From contig CM049307.1 in assembly GCA_026874595.1 (NCBI GenBank), forward strand, positions 56,315,870 through 56,379,869: a DNA stretch of 64,000 nucleotides, read 5' to 3'. Source of the stretch: Sipunculus nudus (lineage: Eukaryota > Annelida > Sipuncula > Golfingiida > Sipunculidae). Numbering within the stretch: position 1 is the stretch's first letter; each line of letters opens with the position of its first letter. This document shows, in pieces, positions 11,275 through 24,463 of this stretch. The notes under the pieces were generated by a model. It was not told the DNA's origin. It worked only from the letters and a program-made list of their open reading frames with translations, and did not search any database. A program made the position numbers and the translations under genes.

Positions 11275-11490
11275 TTACGACCCATATTGTAATAACCAGC
11301 CCATATTGTAATAACTGCATATATTGTAATAAAAGATATCAATATTTTAATAACTTCAAAGTGCCAATACTGTGGTAAGAACGGCCAATATTTTAATAAT
11401 AAAATGGCCAATATTGAAATAACTACCAATAATGCTATAAAAGCGGCCTATATTGTAATAATCTTACCCTACCAATATTGTAACTAAAAC
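11275..11490. repeat. Degenerate short tandem repeat (~25-35 bp, CCAATATTGTAATAA-type)
   Basis: About nine irregularly spaced copies of a motif like CCAATATTGTAATAAC. It is too variable in spacing and sequence for a CRISPR array and sits in a eukaryotic context. Confidence 0.7.
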
Positions 11491-11689
11491 GAGAAGGGGG
11501 GGAAAACGGGCAATTATGTAATAACACATATTTTTTAGCTCAAGAATGAATCCCAAATCTTACAGGCAATAAGACCTTCTCCAATGACAGCCATTCGGTT
11601 TCCTCATTAGTATAACGGATGCAGTCATAATGGAAATCAAGTGCTTTTCATATTTGTTTGTTTACATTAACATTCGCGTCACAGGAATT

Positions 11690-13270
11690 CGACACCCTGC
11701 AAACAATAATGCGTTCTAAAAACGTCCTCACAACATTTTAGTTAGGTTCGGATAACATTATTTTGAAACGTTCTGTGCACGCAAAAATGTATGGTTTTAT
11801 GTACAGACTGTGAACGTAAAATCAGACGTTCGTTGCCGTTGTTTTTATTACGTGTTTGCAACGTTTTATCAAGTCGATGTAGTTATATTAAGAATACGTC
11901 TCATAAACGTTTGCTCTAAGTATAATGCTAACGTGTAAGCAACATTTCTGTTAAAACGTTCTGTGCACGCAAAAATGTATGGTTTTATGTACGGTCTGTG
12001 AACGTAAAATCAAACGTTCGTTGTCGTAGTTTTTATTACGTGTTTGCAACGGTCATCAAGTCGTTGTAGTAATGTTAGGAAAACGTCTCATAAACGTTCG
12101 CTATTAGTATAATGCTGACGTGTAAGCAACATTTCTGTTAAAACGTTCTGTGCACGCAAAAATGTATGGTTTTGTGTACGGACTTTGAACATAAAATCAA
12201 ACGTTCGTTGTCGTTGTTTTCAGTACGTGTTTGCAACGGTCATCAAGTCGTTGTAATTATGTTAAGAATACGCCTTATAAACGTTTGCTATTAGTATAAT
12301 GATAACGTGTAAGCAACTATCTGTTAAAACGTTCTGTGCACGCAAAAATGTATGGTTTTATGTACGGACTGTGAACTTAAAATCAAACGTTCGTTGTCGT
12401 TGTTTTTATTACGTGTTTGCAACGGTCATCAAGTCGTTGTAGTAATGTTAGGAAAACGTCTCATAAACGTTTGCTATTAGTATAATGCTAACGTGTAAGC
12501 AACATTTCTGTTAAAACGTTCTGTGCACGCAAAAATGTATGGTTTTGTGTACGGACTTGGAACATAAAATAAAACGTTTGTTGTCGTTGTTTTTATTACG
12601 TTTTTGCAACGTTTCATCAAGTCGTTGTAGTTACGTTAAGAATACGTGTCAAAAACGTTTGGTCTTAGTATAATGCTAACGTGTAGGAAACATTTCCGTT
12701 AAAACGTTCTGTGCACGCAAAAATGTATGGTTTTATGTACGGACTTTGAACGCGAAGCCAAACGTTCTGTGTTGCGTTTTTATAACGTGTCCGCAATGTT
12801 TCATATAATCGTTGCAGTAATGTTGGGAATACGTCTAACCGACGTTTGTTCTTAGGTATATTGATAACATGTTAGAAACGTTTCTGTTAGAACGTTCTTA
12901 GCACATACTAATGTATGGTTTTATGTACGGACTTTGATCGTAAACCCTAACGTTCTTCATAGTTTTTATTACTTGTATGAAAAGTTTCACTTTATCTTTG
13001 TAGATACGCTGGGAATGTCTAATACATATTTGCTCTTAGTTTAATAAAGTGTTAGCAACATTTTTGTTAACGTTCTTTGGTCACATAAATGTGGTTTTAT
13101 CTACGGAATATTTAACGTAAGAAAACACCTTCTTTGTCGACGATTTTCTCATGAATCTACAACGTTTCACAATGTTGTTGCAGTTACGTTGGGAATACAT
13201 CCCACCAATGTTTGCTCCTAAGAATAATGATAACATATTAACGATATTCTTAAAACATAACAAAAATGTA
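11690..13270. repeat. ~187 bp AACGTT-rich satellite, about eight units
   Basis: The landmark AAACGTTCTGTGCACGC recurs at 11765, 11953, 12140, 12326, 12513, 12701 and, decayed, 12889 and 13067. The spacing is 186-188 bp, except about 178 for the last. Units contain several AACGTT palindromes and the conserved block AAAAATGTATGGTTTTATG. The first six units are very similar; the last two diverge progressively. There is no long reading frame. The period is close to nucleosome repeat length. Confidence 0.95.
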
Positions 13271-14755
13271 TTGCTAAGGTACAAAAATACCGGAAAAGGG
13301 GAAAGTGGTCAATGCCTGTATACTCGATATATCCTAATATTTGTTCACTCGGAGTAAGTCCATTGAAAAATTGTTCATATCAAGTTAACATTAATTCTGT
13401 TAAACAGTTTCGAGTATTTTAACCAATATCTTGATGATTCAACAAGTTATCAACATGTTGACAATTCTTATGATCTGTCACCGACCGTGTGAACCGGCAT
13501 GATTAATCCACATTCATTAATACATTTTAAAAGATAGTACATTGTACTTTATTTATACAGCACAGAGTAGGCTTTCATATAACTGGCAATACTTCAGCTT
13601 CTGATTAGACCGCAGGTGTATTTTCCATTTCAGTCTGTGGAAGACATTTTCAATGAAGTGTTAAAATTGATGAGTGCATGTGCATAGCTTTAATCATAAA
13701 TCTGACCATGACAGTGGTTTCAAGTCATATCTATTGTTTTCCGGCAAAAATAGGAGATCATCCATTTGTCAAATCCATTTACCAACAGAAAGGTACCAAC
13801 CAAACGTTCTCTTCATATATTCAACAAAATACTAAAAGACATTAAAATTATTTATTTATTTTACAACAGAGTCAGAGTACTTGTAGGTCTCTCAGAGTTC
13901 AAGTATTTCTGTGTGATACCACTCTTGATCCCTCTCAGCCTTTCTTCTTTCAGGTTTTACACGGCCTATAAAAGAAAAGTAAGTTAATTGTAATATATAT
14001 ATATATTCAATTACTTTAAATCGACTTCATCTATTTTGTATTCAGTAATTTCATAGGAGCATTGTTAAAGTTGCTCGTACTCTTCAAGTATTGGGAACAA
14101 TACAAATCCTATTTTTATATATATTAATTAATGTATATTTATAGTCCAATACTTATTTAATGGCAGGAAAACATAGCATTCCTGCAAACAGTCTTACAGG
14201 ACCCCCTTCCCTTCATTCATGCATAACAACATACAGCGAACAACTATAGGTGTTTCTACACTGAAAGAAGTCACCCAGGCATCATTCCAGCTGACTGATA
14301 TATTGGTACTGGCTACAATATTTTTCGTACTGGTTGTCTTGAGGAACTCTACAAATTCTGTAAAATAAGCCAAAAAGGCAATAGTGACCTAATCACCAAT
14401 GTGGTGTTCCAATTATTACAATTAGTGCCCTGCAATACATCCAAATTCCACAGGTTGAGTGAATGAAAATTTGTAACAGAAATTTAAACGCATGGATCTC
14501 AACTTGTAATTAATGGATTAGTAATTTCAATAAATGAGTTAATAATATTCTGTCCAAAAAGTGTGAAATGGGCAAAATGATAATTTAAAAAAAATTGATA
14601 TGGTCAATCTCTACCCAGGTCTGAAAAACAGAATGTCCGAGGTTAAAACCCATTGATTAACCATAACTATTTTTCTGTGAGATTTATGTATATTTATGTA
14701 TTAATGTGTGTCTGCCTCATGATTGTGAATTATTACTATTAAAATGGTTTTGTTC
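13271..14755. other. Non-coding, nothing firm
   Basis: A pyrimidine-rich AG at about 13954 followed 25 bases later by GTAAGT could bound a micro-exon, but nothing supports it further. Confidence 0.35.
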
Positions 14756-14950
14756 AGTGTTAAGGGTGCCCAATCACCTATAAAGCTTGTTGAATTTACA
14801 TGAAAAATAGCTTCTCCTTTTAAAATAAATGTATTACATGTTCCCCCTGACCTGAAACCATTTGCCTAAAAACAGTGGACTGGGCGCGATCAAAGGTGTC
14901 AACAAAATCATAGTGCGTTGAACTCTGTGCATCGCTGAGCCACGGCTTTT
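14756..14950 (+). repeat. Dispersed repeat, copy B (copy A at 7562-7775)
   Basis: Ordered similarity to copy A, including the terminal GTGCATCGC.GAGCCAC block. It directly abuts the repeats at 14951. Confidence 0.7.
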
Positions 14951-15690
14951 TCAGGAGAACTTTTGAGAAACCCTCAGAATGTCAAGTAAGAAGATTCTAT
15001 GTCCAATGGTTATGAATTGTGCCCTGCTTTGGTATCAAATTTTCAATTAATCTTGGGTGAGCTTATAAGCCCCATAGCAAGGAGAATATATGTAACTGAG
15101 ACCTAATTTCTGATTGGCAAGGAGAGTTTTTCATCAACCTCCCTGGATGTAAAGTAAGAAGATTCTAGGACCAACGGTTATGATTTGTGCCCTGTTAACG
15201 GATGACCACATATTTAAAGGTGTCAAAATTGAGAAAAAATATGTGTTAAAATTAGAAAAAAATAGTGGCACTACCAGTCTGCAGGAACTGATGAAACACT
15301 CCATGTTCAATATGCATGCAAAGAATCATGGTGATCAATGCATTAGTTGTTCAGATACTGGTGCTTTTGTATCAAATGTTTAATATTCTGGGGGTACTTC
15401 TGACCTGGGCATAGCTCATAGGATATGGACAACAGTGACCTAGTTTCAGGTTCCCAAGGAGACTTTTTATGGTCTTCCCAGGATGTCGAGTAAAAGTAGT
15501 TACGATTTGTGCCCTGTTGACAGATGACTGCATCTTTAAATAAACCGCTGAAACACTCCATGATGAAGATGCATGCACATAATCCTGGTGATCAATGCAT
15601 TAGTTGTTCAGATACTGGAGCTTTTGTATGGTATTTTTTTATTCTTCTGGGGGGGGGGGGGGTATTATTATTCCTCATGACCTCAGATTC
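14951..15690 (+). repeat. ~320 bp tandem repeats related to 21560-23950
   Basis: Contains the landmark GTGCCCTG about three times (the last two ~320 bp apart) together with GAAACACTCCATG, CATGCA.A.AATC.TGGTGATCAATGC and GTTCAGATACTGG.GC blocks also found in the element at 21417-24013. The element's palindromic start and hairpin end are absent, so this is an isolated internal fragment. A run of 13 G lies near 15650. Confidence 0.8.
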
Positions 15691-16258
15691 AATAAAGTTC
15701 TTACATAAGTAAGTAAAGTATAAAATGCAAATGTCAACCCAAACTGGAGTTACCATCTAGAAACAAATTTGTGGAAGGACAAACATGGTGATTCCTGTAG
15801 GGCAGCCAGATGAAACCAAAGTTAGTGTAATTATTGACCTGATCGTGTCAATAATTTTTTTTATTTTCAAAATAATAGAAATGAATTAAAAACATAAAAA
15901 AATACAGGTGGCAACACCTGTCCTCAGTAGAGGAAGAAACAGTCAAGATAAACATCTCTCAGCTGAGTTTTGGAAAATTATTTCTTTGGGTTTTTTTTCA
16001 TATATATTAGCATTTGTAAAGCTAAGGGGAAAAGGCCCTGCCAAGATGAAACCTTACAAATTATAGAATATGGACATGAGCCAAGTATGATAATAAACAT
16101 TAATTTATCAACTGAGATAAAATGCTGTAAAAATTTGGTATAAATTGCATATGCACTGTTAAATAAATGAAACTTGAGGCTTGAAACCATATAGTGATGC
16201 AACAAGGAATAAATAGGCTTAAGTGTTATATGAAAGGATACAGTTCATAGACAAACAA
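15691..16258. other. Non-coding, nothing recognised
   Basis: AT-rich. From about 15945 it resembles the start region of the element at 16259 (TTTTGGAAAATT, TATATATTAGCA, AAAATGCTGTAAAAATTT), so it may be a diverged partial copy. Confidence 0.4.
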
Positions 16259-17074
16259 TTAAGGGACCCATGGGTCACATCACTCAGCTGAATTTTGGAA
16301 AATTTTACCAAATGCAAAATTCGTTTCGGTTTTTGATATATATTAGCAGTTGATAAGCCATGAGTAAATGGCCCCCCTAAAATGAAACCCTGAAAATTAC
16401 AGAATAATTGACTTGAGGCAAGGTTTTTAATAATAAACATTAATATATCAACTGAGATAAATTGCTGTAAAAATTTAAATGAGCATAAACAAAATTTATG
16501 TATGTTTAAACAAGCCAATTAGGTATATATAAATCGCATTTGCACTGTGTTATAAACAAAACTTTTAGCCTAAAACCATTTAATGATGCATAAGGCAAAC
16601 ATGAGCCTAAATGGTATATGAAAGGATACATTTCATAAACGAAAGAAATGTGAATTTTATTTAATGTTATTTATCTTTTTTAAGGTTTAAATAGTTAAAT
16701 AAATGGCAATATGAGCTAAAAATTAATACCACGAATATTTGCCCAATATTTCTGATTTACAGTGTTATTCATATTAAAGCCCTGGCAACTTAATATATTA
16801 GAGCTATGAATGAAGTGCTACAAAGTATTTATATCTTATTTAATCTTAAAATGTCAATGAGCACTTACACTAGATCCAAATATTTTATCACATTTGAATG
16901 TTAGGATTCAAATCCTGAATTTTTTTTAAATTCAAAATTAGTCAAGTTTCAACAAAAAATTGAATTTAGCATTGAAATTATGAGTCATCTTCTTTATAAT
17001 CCTGCTGGTTGCTAAAAAATGTGATATTATAAGATTTGTCTTGTTTATTGAATAGGCATGTCAACAGGATAGGG

Positions 17075-17075
<1 letters not shown>

Positions 17076-17132
<57 letters not shown>
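17076..17132. repeat. (GA)n microsatellite
   Basis: About 28 GA units inside the outer element. Frames across it give Ser-Leu runs, which are artefacts. Confidence 0.95.
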
Positions 17133-17137
<5 letters not shown>

Positions 17138-17238
17138 CTCTTTGTGGTAGTTACTCCAGACAGCCTGATCAAGACAGAGGAGCTGGCCAGGAGTGAAGCA
17201 GTTACATAACATTGCATACCACTGGCTTGATGTAAACA

Positions 17239-18840
17239 AATGACCTATGGGTCATGGCACTCAGCTTTTATTTATGATCATAAAATATGATTTGGAAGAA
17301 GGATAAGACAAATGTTAGTTTTGTGTTGTAATATATGATAATTTATAAGGATGATGGCATTTAACTGAAGATATGTAAAGATCTTTATAAAAAATCTTGG
17401 AGAGGGAAGAGGGCTGGTGTCATTTATATTTTTTACATTTGGAAAAAGAGCGCTATTGTCACACAGGTTTTGACTTTGCCTAATAACTTTATCTACATTG
17501 CAGCAGAAGTATTTGAAAAAAAAAAATGTCCACTATAAGTCATGTAAATTATCATGCTTTTAATAACGGAGTTTACAGTTATTCAATAATTACAGGTTAC
17601 CTATGCCCAAGAGTAGCACTAGCACAAATGATATAAGAGTTTAACTATTTATTAAAAACTAGAATACGGGTAGTCGACAATTTTTTTCCCTGCTTGGTTG
17701 AACGAATCCGGAGATATACGCATGGATGTCTACAACGTGAACATGAATATAGGTGGTGCCACCTGTAAAAAAAATAAGAAAGCTATCTATGATGTATACG
17801 CATGCCGAATTTTAGGAAATTTGGTCAAACCACTGCAGAGATATGGGTGATTTTAACCCAAGGCAAACAAACAGATGGACACTGTGCAAATATGGCTGCA
17901 GGTGGCGCCACCATTTTTGTGTACGTTATAAAGCTATCCAAGGGATACATTTGTATAAATTTGTTTTCCTGATTGGTCAAACGGTTCCTGAGATATGAGC
18001 TTGGATGTCTGCAGCGTGAACGTGAATGTAGGTGGCACCACCTGTCAAAAAATCAAGAAAGCTATCTAGGATGTATATGCATGCCGAATTTCAGGTGAAT
18101 TAGTCAAACCACTGCAGAGATATGAGTGATTTTAACCCAAGGCAGATGAACAGATGGACACTGTGCAAACATGGTTGCAGGTGGCCCCACCATTTTTTGT
18201 GTATGTTATAAAGCTATCCAAGGGCTACATTTGTACAAAGTTTTTTTCTTGATTGGTCAAACGGTTCCCGAGATATGTGGGTTTATGTGTGGAAACAGAT
18301 GCACAAACAGTCACTGGGCAGAGAAGAAAGGTCAGGCACCAGTTCACATGTGACCCGATAATTGGTGCAAGTTTCGAAAAAATCCGTCCAGTAGTCTCAG
18401 AGGAGTTCTCCGGAAACAAACACGGCGGCAGCGGAACCCGGTCAAAAACATAGTATCCACAAAACTTTGTTTTAGCGGATACAGTTATATAATAAAGACC
18501 TAATTTCTGGCATGTACATAGGATCTATATAGAGGAATATTTATGGTAAATATGAGGAAAAACAGATTCAGTGGTTTTGATAATAGGCAGTCCTGAAGTG
18601 TGAAAATAGGTCTGTAATAAAAAATTTAGGTTTTTCCTTAATTTCTCAAAGGAACAAAGTGGCAAAGACCCAGTTTTCAGCTTGGTAGGAGATCTTGTGG
18701 ACGTCTAGTATTATGTGGAATTTTGGATTCCTATAGGTCTTACGGTTTCAAAACGTGCCACATCTATGGACGGACGGACGGACAGACAGACAATGGACAA
18801 CGACTATAGCTCAGATGACTAACAGTCAGCTGAGGTAAAA
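17239..18840 (+). mobile_element. Palindrome/hairpin element, inner copy
   Basis: Starts with GACCTATGGGTC at 17242 and CACTCAGCTTT, ends with the hairpin at 18808-18836 (one arm base changed, GAGGT). It contains about two copies of a ~290 bp block (GAGATATG..., AACCACTGCAGAGATATG..., ACAGATGGACACTGTGCAAA...) and a GACGGACGGACAGACAGACA tract just before the end. Non-coding. Confidence 0.7.
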
Positions 18841-19350
18841 AAAAAACATTCCATGGCCAAGGTTGATTTTTATATTTATGCAAATAAATTTAAAAAATAT
18901 TGCAAATTCAGTTTTTAATAAAGTCATATCCTTGAAAAAAAGTCTCTAGCTTCAGCAATTTTCATGGTCAGTGAGTAAATATATTTCCTGATTTTTTTAC
19001 AAAGTGCATTATGTGTGGGACTAAAAAAAAATAAAGCAATACTGACATAATATCTGGTATGATTAGAGGAAATATATAGGGGAACATGTACATATGAAAT
19101 ATGATCAAAAACAGATCAGTAGTTTTTAATGGAAAAATGAGGTTTTTCCTTAATATCTCAAAGGAATGAATGTCATAGTGACTCAATATTGGATATGGTG
19201 GAGATTTTTTGGACATCTAACTGTATGCCAAATTTTGGATTCATAGGTCCAAGAGTTTTAAATTATGCCGTGTTCACGGCCAGATGGCCAGACAGATGGA
19301 CAAGGGACCATGACTATAGCTCAGATGACTAACAGTCAGCTGAGCTAAAA

Positions 19351-20540
19351 ATGTGTGTATGTAATCAAGTTTTCAATATTTAAATATAAGGCCATATGAG
19401 CGAAAAAATTAATCCCATTTTCCTGATTAACTAAGTAAATAATAGTTTTATTCATATCAAGGGCCAGTCAACCTTAAGAGAAATATATGAAATGTAAATA
19501 AAGAATTATCTCTCAATAAATCTTAAAATATGTCAGTGAGCACTTACAAAAGTTTCTAATATTTTATCCATTTGAATATTAGGATTCAAATCCTGCAAAT
19601 TTTTCAAGTTTCAACAAAAAAATTAATACAGAAATTATAAGAATATTCATCTTTTTTATTAGTCCTGTTTATTGAACGGGTGTGTTGGGGGAGGAGTAGT
19701 ACCAAACATGTGCGAAAATGTTCAGTTTTAACCTGGCACATTGGTAAAACCCTCAGCATGTTTGTTGAATTTATGACTGCATGAACTCAGGCATGGCTTG
19801 TACGGGTTACAATAGGCAGGCAGCTTGCATACAATACAGAAAATGACCAATGTCCATGGAGACAGTGTTTCAGTTTGGGTTGTGAGCTCACATGTATACT
19901 ATTGTTTTAATTCATCATTCTTAGCATAATATTCAGATTATGGGGCGAACGTTTACAACAATAAGAATGCAACCTGATGCAAGACCACTGCGTTGCATTC
20001 CTCGATATTACTTGTATCACAACTCGAGTAGGCTTACCAGCCCAATTATCCAATTGCCTACTGAGGCTGGTTGTCACGGCTAGGAAAATGATGGCAACCA
20101 CTAATTTGCATATTAGATAATTTTATGCAATAAAAGTGTCAATGTACACAATCTCTCATATAATACTGCTGAGTAAGATATTCTTCCTTAGGTCCTGAAA
20201 CTGCAAAAATATTTTATCCAGACATGCATGTATGGTTCCCCTGTCACACTGCTGGACAAAAACATTGTTCCCTAGAAGGTATCCATTTTTTTTTTGGGGG
20301 GGGGACCTGATCTTTTCTGTTGCACTGATATTGTAGTAATTAGATATTAAGCAATGATACAGAGGGAATGACCAATACTCTCGGTTAGTAGGTGTTGTTA
20401 GAAAGTATACTAAAACAGCTAATGAATGGTCTGGTTTATGTTAAGTGGTGAGGTATTTGCCTCTTCAAAAGCACATGCAAAAAGGATATCACATATCATG
20501 CAACCTGGCTTGTGGAAACTGTGGGGGATCTAGCTGCATA
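19351..20540. other. Diverged element-derived sequence, no gene
   Basis: Blocks such as TCAGTGAGCACTTAC and TTTGAATATTAGGATTCAAATCC also occur at 16855-16915, so part of this is another diverged copy of the family. No gene seen. Confidence 0.45.
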
Positions 20541-21250
20541 CAGGGTTGCCAGTGGTCAGGGAAAAGAAAGGGAAAATATTATGTTTTCAAGGGCAGGGAA
20601 ATGTCATAGAATTTAATAAAAATTGGATTTTCTGATGATTGTATGCAAGGGAGAAGTTGGAATTTTAATGGCAACTGTAGTTGATTATCAGACAGGAATA
20701 CCTTTTCATCTCATAAGCCAGCATTCAATAATTTCATACTACTTTTTCATTTTCCTTTCAAATATTGGTGTGTTATGTAAGTAGATTAAATCTTAAACCC
20801 CTTTGATTTTTTTTAAATACATATTGATTGATGATGCAGAGCATGGATACACAAAATGTTAACATATAGCACCAACCATCAATGAAAGGTCACCTGTTTC
20901 TTAGCAGTAATATAGAACTAATTTTTAGTACTAGTAAAACATTTTATGCAAGGACATGAATCTGACCAGGTAACAAACCAGAAAGGCAGAACACATGATT
21001 TATGCTAGATAACAAAGTGATTCTTTCTTTAAATGATACATTGTCATTCCAAATTTCTAGTTTCAGTTTGCTTTGCTTTACAGTTACAATTTTTCAAATA
21101 AAGATTTGGTTTGTGTTAGCAGTAGAATGACATTTTCTAGAGGGAATTTAAATTTTGTGGGTTAGTTTATCCCTGAAAATTTACCAAAAGTCCAGGAACA
21201 GTCAGAGAAAAGTCCAAGATTTTTTTCAGAGTTGACTGCTGGCAACCCTG
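20541..21250. mobile_element. hAT-type non-autonomous element (~710 bp)
   Basis: Ends are perfect inverted repeats, CAGGGTTGCCAG at 20541 and its complement ending at 21250. They match the hAT terminal consensus CAGGGnTGnCA. The subterminal regions are rich in GGGAAA, AGTCCAGG and CAGAGAAAAGTCC. The flanking octamers GCTGCATA and TGAATAAC are not identical, so the 8 bp target duplication has decayed or was lost. No transposase frame. Confidence 0.75.
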
Positions 21251-21416
21251 TGAATAACTCACACAGACACTTTGTGATAAGGATCAAAAAAGGATGTCTA
21301 ATTTAAATTGTAATCATTACACATCTGCATGATTTTACTGATATCATGATTAAAACAAGGGACCTGTGGGTCATTCTGCTATGCTAAAGTTGACCTTAAA
21401 GGAAAAAAACTAAAAT

Positions 21417-24013
21417 AACAAGTGGCCCATGGGCCCTGACGCTCAGCTGAATTCAAGGAATGTTGAACAATTAGCAAAATGACTGCCAGAGTGCAAACAA
21501 ATAATGAATATTGTGAAGAGTCCTTAGAAATGGGTTTCAGTGGGCTTTTGGACAGATGACAACTTCATTTGAAGGTCTCATAAATAGAAAAAAAAATGCG
21601 TAAAAATTTGAAAAAAAAAATACAGGTAGTGCCACCAGTCTGCAGGAACTGATGAAACACTCCATGATCAATATATATCCAAAGAATCATGGCTATCAAT
21701 TAAGGCATTAGTTATTCAGATACTGGAGCTTTTGTTTGTATCAAATTTTTAATTATTCTTGGGGGTATTTATGAGTCCTATAGCTCAGAGAATATGGGTA
21801 ACAGAAACCTAATTTCAGGTTTCCAAGGAGATTTTTTATTAGTCTCCCTGGATGTCAAGTGAGAAGATTCTAAGTTCAGCAGTTACAGTTTGTGCCATGT
21901 TAACAGATGACCACTTCATTTGAAGGTCTCATAAATAGAGAAAAAAATGCCTAAAAAATTGAAAAAAATTTAGGTGGCACCACCAGTTTGCAGGAACTGA
22001 TAGAACACTCCATGATCAATTTCCATTCAGATACTTGAGCTTTTGTATCAAATTTTGCATTATTCTGGGGGTACTTTGGAGCCCCATAGCTCAAAGGATA
22101 TGGTTAACAGAGACCTAATTTCAGGTTTTCAAGGGGCTTCTTCATGGACCTCTCTGTATATTAAGTTTGAAGATTCCAGGTCAAGTGGTTATGATTTGTG
22201 CCCTGATAACAGAAGACAGTTTCATTGAGGTCTGAAAAAAAAGAGAAAAAAATTTGTAAAAATTCGAAAAAATACAGGTGGACCACCAGTCTGAAGGAAG
22301 TGATGGACATCCCATGATCAATATTCATGCAAAAAATCATGGTGATCAATGCAGTGGTTATTCAGATACTTGAGCTTTTGTAACAAATTTTGCATTATTT
22401 TGGGAGGTTATTTGGAGCCCCATAGCTCAAAGGATATGGGTAACAGAGACCTAATTTCAGGTTTTCAAGGATATTTTTCATGGACCTCTCTGGATATTAA
22501 GTTTGAAGATTCCATGTCCAGTGGTTACGATTTGTGCCCTGTTAACAGATGACAGTTTCATTGCAGGTCTGAAAAAAAGAGAAAAAAAATTATAAAAATA
22601 AAAAAATGCAGGTGGCGCCACCAGTCTGCATAACCTGATGTAACACCCCATGATCAATATCCATGCAAAGAAACAAAATGATTAATGCATTAGTTGTTCA
22701 GATACTTGAGCATTTGTATCAAATTTTTCATGATTCTGGGGGGTACTTCGGAGCCTCATAGCTTGTAGAATATGGGTAACAGAGACCTAATTCTAGGTTT
22801 TCAAGAAGACTTTTCATGGACCTATCTGGATGTCAAGTAAGAAGATTCCAGGTCAAGTGGTTACGATTTGTGCCCTGTTAAGAGATGACGGCATCTTTTG
22901 AGATCTCAAAATGTAGGGGAAAAAAATTGTTAAAAAATCGAAAAAATACAGGTGGTGCCAAGAGTCTGCAGAAACTGATGAAACACTCCATGATTAATAT
23001 CCATGCAAAGAATCATGGTGATCAATGCTTTAGTTGTTCTGATACTTGAGCTTTTGTATCAAATTTTTCATTATTCCGGGGAGTACTTTGGAGCCCCATA
23101 ACTGGAAGAATATGGGTAACCGAGACCAAATTCCAGGTTTCAAAAGAAGACTTTTCATGGACCTCTCTGGATGTAAAGTGAGAAGATTCCGATCGAGCGG
23201 TTACGATTTGTGCCCTGTAAACAGATGACAGCATCTTTGAGGTCTCAAAAATGTAGAAATAAAATGGTAAAAATACAGGTGATCCCACCAGTATCAGAAA
23301 CTGATGAAACACTCCATGATCAATAACCATCCAAAGAATCATGGTGATCATTGCATTAGTTGTTCAGATATTGGAGCTTTTATATCAAATTTTTCAATAT
23401 TCTAGGGGGGGGGGGGTATTTCGTAGTCATAGCTTGAAGGATATGAGTAACAGAGACCTGATTCCAAGTTTCTAAGAAGACTTTTCAGGAACCACTCTGA
23501 ATGTAAAGTGAGAAGATTCCAGGTCAAGTGGTTATGATATGTGCCCTGATAACAGAAGACAGTTTCATTGAGGTCTGAAAAAAAGATGACGGCATCTTTT
23601 GAGGTCTCAAAAATAGAGAAAAAAAAACGTAAAAAATCGAAAAAATTCAGGTGGTGCCACCAGTCTGCAGAAACTGATGAAACAATCCATGATCAATATC
23701 CATGCAAAGAATCATGGTGATCAATGCAATTAGTTGTTTAGATATTTGCATGAGCTTTTGTATCAAATTTTTCATTATTCTGGGGGGTACTTTGGAGCCC
23801 CATAGCTTGAAGAATATGGGTAAAAGAGACCTAATTCCAGGTCCTTTCCTGGAGATTTTTCATGGACCTCTCTTGATGTAAAGTTAGAAGATTCCATGTC
23901 CAGTGGTTACGATTTGTGCCTTGTTAACGGACAGACGGCCGGATGGCCAGACAGACGATGGACAAAGAGTGATTGCTATAGCTCAGATGACTTACAGTCA
24001 GCTGAGCTAAAAA
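21417..24013 (+). mobile_element. Palindrome/hairpin element with seven ~335 bp internal repeats
   Basis: Starts with GGCCCATGGGCC at 21424 and GCTCAGCTGA at 21441, ends with the hairpin at 23980-24007. The internal landmark GTGCCCTG (or variant) recurs at 21892, 22198, 22534, 22870, 23210, 23541 and 23916. Each unit carries a GGTG.C.CCACCAGTCTG block, CTCCATGATCAATAT, and a poly-A-rich joint. A G-rich run varies between units. Short frames in it are period artefacts. Confidence 0.8.
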
Positions 24014-24463
24014 CTAATGGAGATAAAGTCTGAGAGGAAAAGGTAATATAAGGTGGGTATTGGTTAATATGATAGATTTGTACTGACAAGTAAGAAAATT
24101 GTTGCAAATAATACTATGTGATCTGACCATGTGTTTTCTAATGATGAAACTAAAACATTGTAAGCAGTTTTTAAACATATGATACATACCAACACCATGA
24201 TAAGTGGTTGACTCCTTGATAAGTTGTTGACAGCTCAGCAGGTGACACGTGTGTTCAATTAAATTCTAATTTTTTTCTATACCATTTTTTCCGTTTTATA
24301 TTTTTTTTCAAATAACTAACAGCCCAAGTCCCCAGATGCAAGGTAGGGGTTGTCGATGGCGCTAAATGTTGGGAGTTACAACATCCCTGAATATACATAT
24401 GGGATAAAAAATTTAATTCAACAGTAGTACAGGAAAAACAGTTGATCCATGATTACTGAATAT

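Larger units (their letters stand above)
16259..19350 (+). mobile_element. Palindrome/hairpin element, outer copy, interrupted by a second copy
   Basis: Starts with GACCCATGGGTC at 16265 followed by CTCAGCTGA at 16283, and ends with the hairpin AGCTCAGATGACT/AGTCAGCTGAGCT at 19318-19346. No transposase or reverse transcriptase is visible, so it is non-autonomous. Its body (blocks such as AGACAGCCTGATCAAG at ~17158) matches 49545-49620 in the element at 48790. It resumes after the inner copy with the CCATGGCCAAGG block, homologous to the GTGCCGTGGCCAAAG block near 55640, which supports true nesting. Confidence 0.75.

Noticed and set aside
11275-11490. CRISPR-like array of short repeats
   Set aside because: Repeats vary in sequence and spacing, there are no unique spacers of constant length, and the context is a eukaryotic genome.
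16978-17239. Ser-Leu repeat proteins
   Set aside because: Direct translation of the (GA)n/(TC)n microsatellite.
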